In this document: in pieces, positions 32,546 through 39,576 of the stretch | How positions within the stretch are numbered: the stretch's first letter is position 1 | Layout: the number at the start of each line of letters is the position of its first letter | NCBI RefSeq assembly: GCF_041749095.1 | Contig: NZ_JBGTCA010000367.1 | Coordinates: 1-39,576, forward strand | Source of the DNA: Aquiflexum sp041749095 | GTDB taxonomy: Bacteria; Bacteroidota; Bacteroidia; Cytophagales; Cyclobacteriaceae | Direction of reading: 5' to 3' | DNA length: 39,576 nt | Notes under the pieces: model-generated | Told to the model about the DNA's origin: nothing | Database searches by the model: none | Seen by the model: only the letters and a program-made list of their open reading frames with translations | Made by a program: the position numbers and the translations under genes

Positions 32546-33160
32546 ATGATCAGATTGATGGATTTACAATACCCCTTGGAATTGGTAGGAACATTTGTAT
32601 TTGCGATATCGGGTGCACTTGCCGTCAGAGACCGGGAACATGACCTTTTTGGTGCAGGGTTTACAGGATTTATTACGGCCATAGGCGGAGGTTCGCTGAG
32701 GGATGTGCTATTGGGCTCCTATCCTTTGGTCTGGATAGGTGATATTCATTTTTTGTATGCAATTTTTCTTGGGGTTTTGGCTGCATTTATATTTCCAAGA
32801 ATTTTACTAAAGCTCAGGAAAACCATGTTTTTGTTTGATACTTTAGGAATTGCATTCTTCACTGTACTGGGAGTAGAAAAGTCGCTTAGCCTTGGTGTAA
32901 GGCCCGAAATTGCAGCCATCATGGGGATGTTTACAGCAGTCATGGGAGGGGTTATTAGGGATACCTTGACCAATGAAATTCCCGTTTTATTCAGCAAGGA
33001 AATATATGCCTCTGCCTGCCTGACAGGAGCTATTCTCTATCTGGTTTTAAATTATTTGGGATTGGAGAGGGATTATAATTTATTGATTTCCATTGCAGTC
33101 ATCATCAGTATCCGGTTGATTGCTGTCAAATACAAACTGAGTTTACCAAGGTTGGATTGA
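32546..33160 (+). CDS. trimeric intracellular cation (TRIC) channel family protein
   Basis: Member of the former UPF0126 (YadS) family, which includes prokaryotic TRIC channels that form trimeric, K+-permeable pores in the inner membrane. About seven helices made of two related halves; each half carries the glycine-rich, arginine-containing motif: AIGGGSLRDVLLG near residue 47 and VMGGVIRDTLTN near 132. 204 residues, family length. A second ATG at 32558 (MDLQYPLELVG) is equally possible as the start. Its neighbour on the right is a lipoprotein gene 85 bp away. Confidence 0.88.
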   Translation: MIRLMDLQYPLELVGTFVFAISGALAVRDREHDLFGAGFTGFITAIGGGSLRDVLLGSYPLVWIGDIHFLYAIFLGVLAAFIFPRILLKLRKTMFLFDTLGIAFFTVLGVEKSLSLGVRPEIAAIMGMFTAVMGGVIRDTLTNEIPVLFSKEIYASACLTGAILYLVLNYLGLERDYNLLISIAVIISIRLIAVKYKLSLPRLD

Positions 33161-33245
33161 GTGTTTCTAAACTCAATTCAAGGATGGGTTTGGCGGTTAA
33201 AATATTTAGAATTAATTTGACGTTATAGTTCATATTTCCCTTCTC

Positions 33246-33842
33246 ATGAAACGATTCATAGTTGTTTTTTCTTTGGTGTTCTTTTCCTCCTGTCTCAGTG
33301 AGGATTTGGCAGAGGTGGAAGAAATCATTTCTGAAAATCCAGGTGAAACAGAAAGTTTAGATTTCTGCGAATTTGACCTTGCGGATGTAGAAGGAGATTT
33401 TAGCTTGTTTACCACATGGGAGTTTGTTGGATTCCAACATGTCACCACCAAGAAATTTGACAAATTGACCTGTATGGCCCGGGCCTCTGATTTATCCCAA
33501 AAGGGAGAAGTATTGGATGACATGCAAAAAATCATACTTAAACTAAGCGAAGACGGGAAGTCTGTTGCCTGTGGAGAAGGGCTGACATTTCAGGTTGAAA
33601 GCATTTCAGCAAGTTTTAATGGCTGCTACCAAGAAGGGTTTGACGGGATTGCTATGCATATCCTTGAGGAGTCTTTGGAGTTTTTTCCCGGGTTTAACAC
33701 CCTGCCTGTATTGGCATTCAATGAACATTTGATCAATTCCCTGAACAATGCAAAAGTCTATCATATAGAAAGCAACAAAATGTTTCTATATGGAAATACA
33801 GCAAATGAAAGGTTGGTGTTTTTGGCTTTAGAGGAAGATTAG
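33246..33842 (+). CDS. putative lipoprotein, unknown function
   Basis: Not recognised. The start MKRFIVVFSLVFFSSC is a lipoprotein signal with Cys16 as the lipidated residue, followed by an acidic linker (LSEDLAEVEEIISENPGETE). The 198-residue protein contains LPVLAFNEHLIN and NKMFLYGNTANERLVFLAL, suggesting a beta-rich fold, and several Cys (FCEF, CMARAS, ACGEG, GCYQEG) that might form disulfides in the periplasm. Convergent with the channel gene 41 bp away. Confidence 0.7.
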   Translation: MKRFIVVFSLVFFSSCLSEDLAEVEEIISENPGETESLDFCEFDLADVEGDFSLFTTWEFVGFQHVTTKKFDKLTCMARASDLSQKGEVLDDMQKIILKLSEDGKSVACGEGLTFQVESISASFNGCYQEGFDGIAMHILEESLEFFPGFNTLPVLAFNEHLINSLNNAKVYHIESNKMFLYGNTANERLVFLALEED

Positions 33843-33883
33843 ACTGACGGCATTTTTAAAACAAAGGAAATGCTTTGAGAATT

Positions 33884-34696
33884 TTAAAGCTTCTCACCGC
33901 AATACTTACAGTAAGCTGCATCCAAGTCGTGTTCCGATTGGTGGCATGACTTACATTCTTTTCCCCTCCTTCTATCTTCTTGAAATTTTGCAGATGTCAA
34001 TTCTGAAGTTACTATCCCGGTAGGGACCGCAATAATGGCATAACCCAGTAACATGATCACTGAGGCGAAAAATTTGCCCCAGGGTGTGATGGGTGTGATA
34101 TCCCCGAACCCAACTGTGGTGAGCGTGACAATGGCCCAATACATGGACATACCGATACTAGTGAATCCATTGCCCGGTCCCTCGACAATAAACATAATCG
34201 TTCCCATAATCAACACAATGGTCATAACAGAACCCAAAAACAGTTGGATTTTAGTCTTGCTGTTTTTCATGGCAGTTTTCAGGGTCTCTGCCTCCTTCAT
34301 GTACCTGCCCAACTTTAAGATCCTGACAACCCGCAATAACCTCAAACCCCTGATGACTACCAATAGCTGCGTATTAACCAAAAACAGACTTAAAAAAGTC
34401 GGGATTATAGCCAACAGATCCACGATGCCATAAAAGCTAAAAATATAACCCAGCTTTTTCTTGCTCAACCAAAGCCTCAACCCATATTCAATCGTAAACA
34501 GGATGGTAAATACCCATTCCAAAATTAAAAATTCACGATGATATTTAATGTTGAGACTTGGTTCTGAATCCAGAATTACCACGACCAAACTCGCCAAAAT
34601 CAAAACAAGAACCACTAAATCAAAATTCTTTGAAGCCCTATCATTGTGCTCAAAAACAATATCGGCTAACCGGGATTTGGAAGGGAATAAAGGCAT
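33884..34696 (-). CDS. voltage-gated-type potassium channel with C-terminal zinc ribbon
   Basis: Six-helix K+ channel in the inner membrane, 270 residues. S1-S4 occupy about residues 25-140. S4 carries Arg116, 119, 122 and 125 at every third position (RGLRLLRVVRILKLGRY), as in voltage sensors. The pore has TLTTVGFGD (filter 194-199) followed by S6 (ASVIMLLGYAIIAVPTGIV). After S6 comes a C-terminal ribbon CKSC...CKYC (Cys248, 251, 263, 266), which probably binds zinc in the cytoplasm and may help tetramer assembly or redox/metal gating; that role is inference. No cyclic-nucleotide domain. Confidence 0.9.
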   Translation of the reverse strand: MPLFPSKSRLADIVFEHNDRASKNFDLVVLVLILASLVVVILDSEPSLNIKYHREFLILEWVFTILFTIEYGLRLWLSKKKLGYIFSFYGIVDLLAIIPTFLSLFLVNTQLLVVIRGLRLLRVVRILKLGRYMKEAETLKTAMKNSKTKIQLFLGSVMTIVLIMGTIMFIVEGPGNGFTSIGMSMYWAIVTLTTVGFGDITPITPWGKFFASVIMLLGYAIIAVPTGIVTSELTSAKFQEDRRRGKECKSCHQSEHDLDAAYCKYCGEKL

Positions 34697-34954
34697 AGGT
34701 CAAATTATTAAAGTTTGAAAATACAATTTTAAATATGCTATCCCAACAGCTAAGGCCTTTCCAACATCATAATGCCAGGGTTATTATATTATTAGGTAGG
34801 AAGTGTTTCACTTAACTTATTGTTTCAGATTTATAATACTTATTGCCTCAATGAATTAATCCATCTTTCCCATTGATTTCAAAAAATTATCTTCCTGTTT
34901 TTCAACCCGTTAAATAGGCGAAATTAAAAACCCTCAAAATTATTTTTCCCCTTG
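34697..34954. other. A+T-rich gap, nothing recognised
   Basis: About 260 bases between the divergent channel and barrel genes. No reading frame, repeat or hairpin of note. Confidence 0.4.
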
Positions 34955-34985
34955 CTTGACAAGAATTTTTTTCTGACTAATTTTC
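34955..34985 (+). promoter_or_regulatory. candidate promoter of the outer membrane protein gene
   Basis: CTTG (34955-34958), 19 nt, TAATTTTC (34978-34985): one mismatch in each element to the TTTG / TAnnTTTG pattern with correct spacing. ATG at 35006. Confidence 0.4.
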
Positions 34986-35005
34986 TCGCTCAAAATAAAT
35001 CCTCT

Positions 35006-35635
35006 ATGAAAAAAATCTTTGTGCTGGCATTATTTGCCCTGCTTTCACTCCCACAAATTTCAAGTGCCCAAATTGAAAAAGGTGGAAAAATCATTGGTCT
35101 GAACGGATTGTACGCAAGGTCAAATCCAAAGGGTTATAGTAATAATGAATCCATAACCCAATCAAACGGAAACCTAACAGCCTATCAGTTGCACTTGGTA
35201 AACGATGGATTTGCCATTGGTTATTTTGTAGATTTTCGGGGAAATGCATATAAAAACAAGAATTCCAGTACAGGTACAGACATATTCTATAAAACCAATG
35301 TTAATAGTATAAATCTGGGACCATCATTCAGGTATTTTTCATCCATTGGTAAATCAACTTATTTTTATCCGGAACTGTCCTTAGGTGTGGGCAGAAATTG
35401 GACAGGTTATGAACAAAGAAATAACAGTAACACAACTAAAGAAAGCTCCGGAAGTACCAATTTGCTGGGTGAGTTCAGTTTGGGGATTGCCCATTTTTTT
35501 GGACCAAATGTAGCCATTGATGGAAAAATCGGTTACGGCAGGGCGGGCATTTTAAACAGTAATGGAAATACCGGTTTAGGGGCTTTAGGTGCTCAGATTG
35601 GGTTGTTGGTGTTTTTGAAAAAAAAGTCTGAATGA
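35006..35635 (+). CDS. outer membrane beta-barrel protein
   Basis: The ATG at 35006 gives the signal peptide MKKIFVLALFALLSLPQISS-AQ; the frame is open to 34952 but those residues would precede the signal. The 209-residue mature region shows alternating strands typical of an eight-stranded barrel (NDGFAIGYFVDFRGNAY, INLGPSFRYFSSIGKSTYFY, ELSLGVGRNWTGY, FGPNVAIDGKIGYGRAG) and ends ALGAQIGLLVFLKKKSE. It resembles porin-family/OmpA-barrel proteins of Bacteroidota. Specific function unknown. Confidence 0.8.
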   Translation: MKKIFVLALFALLSLPQISSAQIEKGGKIIGLNGLYARSNPKGYSNNESITQSNGNLTAYQLHLVNDGFAIGYFVDFRGNAYKNKNSSTGTDIFYKTNVNSINLGPSFRYFSSIGKSTYFYPELSLGVGRNWTGYEQRNNSNTTKESSGSTNLLGEFSLGIAHFFGPNVAIDGKIGYGRAGILNSNGNTGLGALGAQIGLLVFLKKKSE

Positions 35636-36094
35636 AAAGGATAAGCTTCAAATTAACCTGAAATAGAATTCCACTTCATTAATCGGAACATCAATGAAAC
35701 CTACAAGGACTTTTGCAGGTCCTGTAAGCCTCCGAAGGTTAAGAAAAATTGAATTAAAAAATCAATACTCACCCATATCTATTACCTATTCATTCCAAAT
35801 GATTCCAAGTCTTCATTTACACTTTTACCATCCACAAAATCAAAGTGAAACTATCATACTTAACTTGTTAAAAATTGCTTTATTTCCTCAAGATTAGTCC
35901 GATTGATTTCCCAAACATCTTATTTTCCTTTTATGTCAGGCTTTGTTTCAATATCTTTGTGATATGTAAAGAACTGAACATATTTTTTTGATTATACCGG
36001 TTAGTTGGGATAATTGCTTTTTTAAGCTATCGGAATATCCTTCAAAATTTACTGACCTGGTATTCATGTGTTAACAGCACAGGAATTCACCATA
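35636..36094. other. gene-free gap before the phosphohexomutase-like gene
   Basis: About 460 bases. An open frame at 35694-35897 is not convincing (see rejected items). No repeat array or T-tailed hairpin seen; the promoter of the next gene is not obvious. Confidence 0.4.
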
Positions 36095-37174
36095 ATGAAA
36101 AAAACTATGAATACACCTCAAATGGAACAAATTAACGAGCTGCAAGAAGAAGATCAAACACCTGTCAATAATAAAGTACTGATTGCCTCATACCTTGATG
36201 ATGAATCTCTGACCGGCACAATTATGGACTCAGGAGTGGAGGCGGATTGGATATATTTGGAAAAAAAAGAGGAAGACATAGAAAATGTTTTCAATTTTTT
36301 GACTTTAAAGCCCGCCATTAACGAAGCTACGCAAGAAGAACATGGGTTGATTATCGGCGTGGAACCAAATTTTGAAAGGATTGCTTTGGCGGTCAGAAAG
36401 TATAAAAGAGGCGCATTTGTGGTATTGAACAGTCATCAGGTGGCTGCCATTTTATTAAAAATCTGGATGGATTCGGATAAATATGAAAACCTGATCTGTG
36501 TCAAATCCATTCATACGTCTGATCTGATAGAGTACATGGCCATCAAATCAGGATTGAACTGTATCAGTGAAATCATTGAACCCGGAGAATTGAAAGATGC
36601 TATCAGGGAAGTACAGAAGACTGCTGAAAATGAACCCATTTGTGGTTTCAATATTGATCAACAGGTTTTTCATACCGATCTTGAGTTTTCGGATATCATT
36701 ATTTCCATTGCCCAGAAAGAAATTGAATTGAGGGAATCAGGATTGACCTTATTTGACTATCTCCTGGAAATTTATCAGGAATTCGGATTTTACAAAGAAA
36801 AAACCATAGCAGTCGATATCAGTTCAAAAACCCAAAAAACGCATCTTCTTTCCATCATGGACAAAATCAGGAAGAACCCTAAATACCTGGAGTCCATTTT
36901 TCCCCTGAATACCATTACAGACTATAGAAAAGGAAGCAAAATCAGCATCATGACCGATAAGGTCAACTCCTTCACAGGAAGCAAGGAAAATATCCTGACA
37001 ATGGAATCTACCAACAATCTATCAGTTACTTTTGCCCCTTCGGACACCAAAATGACCTACTATATCAGTATCAAGGGTGGGGTGACCTCAAAAGAAAAAT
37101 ACGCGGATAAAAACAAAGAAATGGATGAAGAAATTCTCAAAGTGATTCAGATGCTGAACAGGGGGAATCTGTGA
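36095..37174 (+). CDS. catalytically dead phosphohexomutase-like protein (domains II-IV only)
   Basis: By comparison with phosphoglucomutase/phosphomannomutase as I know the family, this 359-residue protein aligns with domains II, III and IV but has no domain I, so the TASHNP phosphoserine loop is missing. Residues 26-100 match domain II up to the metal loop, where TDPDxDRxGIAV is GVEPNFERIALAV (88-100; both metal Asps gone). RGAFVVLNSHQVAAILL follows (family: GEFVLLNGNQTAALLL). The sugar loop GGEESYG is CGFNIDQQ (183-190). SLFDLLIEIYxKYGFYKEK is TLFDYLLEIYQEFGFYKEK (218-236). The phosphate loop RPSGTEP is APSDTKM (314-320). The fold looks kept and the chemistry lost, so a ligand-sensing or partner-binding role is likely. 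Start 36095 is chosen; GTG 36068 and ATG 36107 are alternatives. Confidence 0.72.
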   Translation: MKKTMNTPQMEQINELQEEDQTPVNNKVLIASYLDDESLTGTIMDSGVEADWIYLEKKEEDIENVFNFLTLKPAINEATQEEHGLIIGVEPNFERIALAVRKYKRGAFVVLNSHQVAAILLKIWMDSDKYENLICVKSIHTSDLIEYMAIKSGLNCISEIIEPGELKDAIREVQKTAENEPICGFNIDQQVFHTDLEFSDIIISIAQKEIELRESGLTLFDYLLEIYQEFGFYKEKTIAVDISSKTQKTHLLSIMDKIRKNPKYLESIFPLNTITDYRKGSKISIMTDKVNSFTGSKENILTMESTNNLSVTFAPSDTKMTYYISIKGGVTSKEKYADKNKEMDEEILKVIQMLNRGNL

Positions 37175-37221
37175 TTTGAGGATGTGCTTCTAGCTATTAG
37201 AGATTTTCCTGCAATTTGTAG

Positions 37222-37249
37222 GAAGATCGAAGTCGGAAGTAGGAAGTCA
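37222..37249. repeat. heptanucleotide repeat array (4 units)
   Basis: GAAGATC, GAAGTCG, GAAGTAG, GAAGTCA in register, between the phosphohexomutase-like gene and the convergent methyltransferase. A small stem TTCCTGC...GTAGGAA (37206-37224) precedes it. Confidence 0.55.
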
Positions 37250-37312
37250 CATACATTTAATGATTTATCCTTGAATTAAATTGAAATTAGACTATTGGCA
37301 TAATTACATACT

Positions 37313-37957
37313 TCAATATTTAAAAACATCCCACTCTTCATTTGTCCAAAGCACCATTCTGTCACCGAAAACTTCGGAAGATTTAAAACTGAATTTATTT
37401 CTGATAAAATTCACTGTTTTTTCGCTGTAAAAGAATACATGGGTAGGATCGTTTTTATAATACCAATTTTCAAATTTAATTTCTTCCCTGTAGAGCAAAG
37501 TCATACAGATCAGTTTTCCATTGGGCTTTAACAGTTTTTTCAATGTTTCAAATTCTTTGCCGGGACTATAAAAATGTTCGATGACTTCACAGGAAACGAT
37601 ATAATCATATTGGATTTTAAGTGCAGTCTTGTCTGCTGCAAAAAACGGATCGTATTGATTTATCCGGTAACCCGAATCCTGTAGCACTTTTGAAATCACC
37701 GGGCCGGTTCCGGAACCGAAATCCAAGCCAATTGATTCAGCGGTAAAATTTTTCAATACATAATCTGAAATGGGAGAAGTGAAATTTTGATATCTTGGAT
37801 CATTTACATCATTGTTGTGCCTCTCGTAATGTTTCTTTTCCTCTTTAGCGGAGGGCCAGAATATACTGTCCATCAACCGGGCATCACAGGTATTACAGGC
37901 AAAATATTTTTGACCCACCCTTACGGTCAGTTTACTATTGCAAAGTGTACAGTTCAT
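37313..37957 (-). CDS. zinc-ribbon class I SAM-dependent methyltransferase
   Basis: 214 residues. The N-terminus is a C4 zinc ribbon, Cys3-Cys6 and Cys21-Cys24 (CTLC...CNTC). After a linker comes a class I methyltransferase domain: SAM loop GLDFGSGTGP (77-86), then YDYIVSCEVIEHFYSP (motif II with the following loop) and LKKLLKPNGKLICMTLLY. This resembles the methyltransf_23 group with an amino-terminal ribbon. The substrate is unknown; similar proteins act on small molecules or glycan intermediates. 15 bp downstream of the MFS gene and on the same strand, so probably co-transcribed with it. Confidence 0.83.
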   Translation of the reverse strand: MNCTLCNSKLTVRVGQKYFACNTCDARLMDSIFWPSAKEEKKHYERHNNDVNDPRYQNFTSPISDYVLKNFTAESIGLDFGSGTGPVISKVLQDSGYRINQYDPFFAADKTALKIQYDYIVSCEVIEHFYSPGKEFETLKKLLKPNGKLICMTLLYREEIKFENWYYKNDPTHVFFYSEKTVNFIRNKFSFKSSEVFGDRMVLWTNEEWDVFKY

Positions 37958-37972
37958 TTAAAAATTTTTCTT

Positions 37973-39250
37973 TCACCTGTTGGATTGTCCCGGATCTTTA
38001 TTTTTCCCTATTCTGTTCAATTTAAACTTCCACTTGGCCCTGGAGTGCTTGGGAATAGATCGCATAGATTGGAAAATGATCAAAAGTAACATCACCAAGG
38101 AAACAGGAAAAACAGTCTGAAAACCCCAACCCGCATCCAATATTATCCCAAAAAGAGCCGGACCTACCGCAGAACTCAGCACCATAATCGAGGTAAAAAG
38201 ACTCCTGACCGTGCCTATATATTTTTTGCCAAAAAACTCTACCTGCAAGGCTGCCACTATCGCGTTGCCAAAGCCTACAGAAATCCCCATCATCACCATA
38301 TACACATACATGGCCCAAGTGTTGGGAACCAACCAAATCACCATCAATGCTATAAAATAAGGGATAAGGTAAAAAGGGAAAAATGTCCTAGCGCTGTATT
38401 TGTCGATCAGCGGCCCGGCCGTCAGGATGCTTGTAGAACTTGCTATTGCAAAAGCAGTCAAGCCGCCCGCAATAATACCCGGATTCCATCCTTTGAATTC
38501 CACTATGGGAAATTGGTAGAAAAACAGGCCTGTAATGGCAAATGGGATAAAAAAGATATTGGGTGCCAACAGCCAAAATTCCTTAGACCGCATGACATCC
38601 CTTTGCCGGACTTTATCTATCTTTTTTTCTTCGGTCAAAGAATCTACCTCTTCATCTGACTCCGGGACCAAATGTTTTGGTTTGACTGCAAATAAAGTAA
38701 ATACGGTGACAACAAGAGATACCAATGCAGCATTCAACCACAATGATTCCCTCCATCCGATTTTTCCAATGACTACCAATATGAGGGCGGGAAGAATTGC
38801 CTGTCCCAATGGATGGCCCAAAGAAGCCAAACTGATGGCTTTTCCACGGTTCGCTTCAAAATACCGGGACATGGAGGTAATGGAAATATGGGAAAATAAA
38901 CCCTGTCCCGCCAATCTCAACCCAAAAAATGCAATCGGTACATACCACCAAGCCTGGGAGAAACTGAAAAACAACAAGGAGGCCACAAATAGGGCAGTGG
39001 TGGCCAAAGTGAAGTTTTTCAAAGGAACCGTATCGATCAGCTTGCCAACTTTAGGCAACATTGCGGCACTCACGATTGTGGCAACTCCATAAAATGTACT
39101 GATCAGCCCATTGGAAAGCGTAAATTCCTCCATGATAAATGGGACATATAGCGCCAACAAAAATGTCTGCCCAAAACTTGATAAGGCTGTCATTATAATC
39201 CCAAAAATGACCATAACGGTGTTTTTTTTTAAAAACGCTAGGTAGTTCAA
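37973..39250 (-). CDS. MFS transporter
   Basis: Major facilitator with about twelve helices in 425 residues. The family pattern is visible: first helix VMVIFGIIMTALSSFGQTFLLALYV, YVPFIMEEFTLSNGLISTFYGVATIVSAAMLPKVGKLID (a loop 2-3 region with GxxxD in place of the usual G...DR..R), and RYFEANRGKAISLASLGHPLGQ. A charged central loop (PESDEEVDSLTEEKKIDKVRQRDVMRSKEF) separates the halves. No specific substrate motif. It heads a two-gene unit with the zinc-ribbon methyltransferase; its basic tail (AKWKFKLNRIGKNKDPGQSNR) is cytoplasmic. Confidence 0.9.
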   Translation of the reverse strand: MNYLAFLKKNTVMVIFGIIMTALSSFGQTFLLALYVPFIMEEFTLSNGLISTFYGVATIVSAAMLPKVGKLIDTVPLKNFTLATTALFVASLLFFSFSQAWWYVPIAFFGLRLAGQGLFSHISITSMSRYFEANRGKAISLASLGHPLGQAILPALILVVIGKIGWRESLWLNAALVSLVVTVFTLFAVKPKHLVPESDEEVDSLTEEKKIDKVRQRDVMRSKEFWLLAPNIFFIPFAITGLFFYQFPIVEFKGWNPGIIAGGLTAFAIASSTSILTAGPLIDKYSARTFFPFYLIPYFIALMVIWLVPNTWAMYVYMVMMGISVGFGNAIVAALQVEFFGKKYIGTVRSLFTSIMVLSSAVGPALFGIILDAGWGFQTVFPVSLVMLLLIIFQSMRSIPKHSRAKWKFKLNRIGKNKDPGQSNR

Positions 39251-39316
39251 AGGCCGATAGATTGTGGGAAAAGAAATTCTCTATATCAAAAACAAATCTA
39301 CAATAAATTATTTCCC

Positions 39317-39439
39317 TTATCTTCTTGAGGCGCAGTTTATGCAATGATTACTTTCCGGCAGAAACAATAGGCGGTTAATATTGATTTCATTGCCGCATCG
39401 GATACATTTCCCAAACTCAGAGGTTCCCGGTTTGCCCAA
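39317..39439 (-). pseudogene. DksA/TraR-type C4 zinc-finger remnant
   Basis: The minus-strand frame encodes GTSEFGKCIRCGNEI, then NINRLLFLPESNHCINCASRR and a stop (TAA at 39317-39319). This is the C-terminal zinc finger of DksA/TraR proteins (C-x2-C...RL...PE...C-x2-C). The coiled-coil part of DksA is absent. The only in-frame start is TTG at 39439, giving 40 residues; the next codons upstream reach a stop at 39449. An ATG at 39507 opens another frame that could join by one slip in the A7 run at 39451-39457. It could be a true mini zinc-finger protein, but a broken remnant seems likelier. Confidence 0.55.
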
Positions 39440-39562
39440 CCAATTGTTTTAAAAAAACCTAATTTAATTTTAAAACAATCGATTACGGAAACAAATAATG
39501 GACTCATGTTTTAAATATGGAGGTTAATTTAGAATAAAATTCTGTTTTTGATCGAAAAATGT

Positions 39563-39570
39563 TAATTTTG
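39563..39570 (+). promoter_or_regulatory. candidate -7 promoter element at the right edge
   Basis: TAATTTTG matches TAnnTTTG. TTTG at 39547-39550 is only 12 nt away, too close for a standard -33. If real, it serves a gene beyond the window. Confidence 0.25.
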
Positions 39571-39576
39571 TGGTCT

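Noticed and set aside
35694..35897. 67-codon open frame on the plus strand
   Set aside because: Composition (many Ile, His, Pro, Gln without pattern), no family resemblance, no promoter or ribosome site; likely chance in A+T-rich spacer.
38535..39092. 185-codon plus-strand frame opposite the MFS gene
   Set aside because: Antisense to a clear membrane transporter; no hydrophobic or domain pattern.

Overview
This window is a chromosomal segment of a Bacteroidota bacterium, most likely of the Cytophagales (Cyclobacteriaceae-like). The reasons are moderate A+T content, promoters of the TTTG / TAnnTTTG type, many signal peptides ending in AQ, an S9B dipeptidyl peptidase, a Shelph-like phosphatase pair, and a PmeII-type restriction system. 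I cannot fix the genus. No rRNA, tRNA, CRISPR array or intact transposase was found.

Layout, left to right. 64-4030 holds an M16 peptidase, ispF and the tRNA methyltransferase mnmD, then convergent ddl. 4178-6966 holds two tandem secreted calcineurin-like phosphatases, the first lacking a conserved catalytic Asp, and a small lipoprotein. 7327-9507 is a DPP IV-family peptidase. 9815-16135 is a four-gene unit: alpha/beta hydrolase, RND adaptor, RND pump and TolC-type outer membrane factor. 16293-17693 is an MltF-like lytic transglycosylase, followed by a 715-bp spacer full of repeats and a divergent RsmI-like methyltransferase on the minus strand. 19462-20811 is a secreted amidohydrolase. 21067-21620 is a RelE/ParE-type toxin-antitoxin pair bracketed by about 50-bp direct repeats. 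21723-24630 (minus) holds an alpha/beta hydrolase, an EamA transporter and dusB. 24668-28731 (plus) holds a CPBP protease, a DUF2007 protein, cdsA, a glutamate dehydrogenase-family enzyme and psd. 28733-30909 (minus) is a two-gene restriction-modification island, with a tandem hairpin-rich repeat behind it. 31288-34696 holds small membrane proteins, a TRIC-family channel, a lipoprotein and a voltage-gated-type potassium channel with a zinc ribbon. 35006-39440 holds an outer-membrane barrel protein, a catalytically dead phosphohexomutase-like protein, a zinc-ribbon methyltransferase, an MFS transporter and a DksA-type zinc-finger remnant.

Most genes are housekeeping: isoprenoids (ispF), wall (ddl), phospholipid (cdsA, psd), tRNA modification (mnmD, dusB) and efflux (RND). 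The unusual content lies in three places. First, the spacers carry at least ten arrays of tandem 7-bp units (TCTCGCC, TCTTGGC, CTAAAAT, AAGGATG and relatives), which sometimes run into gene ends or right up to a start codon. Second, the protein at 36095-37174 has the layout of phosphohexomutase domains II-IV but lacks domain I and has lost the metal, sugar and phosphate-loop signatures. Third, a pair of 120-130-bp repeats at 31019-31271 keeps its stems while changing the stem sequence, which suggests a selected DNA or RNA structure.
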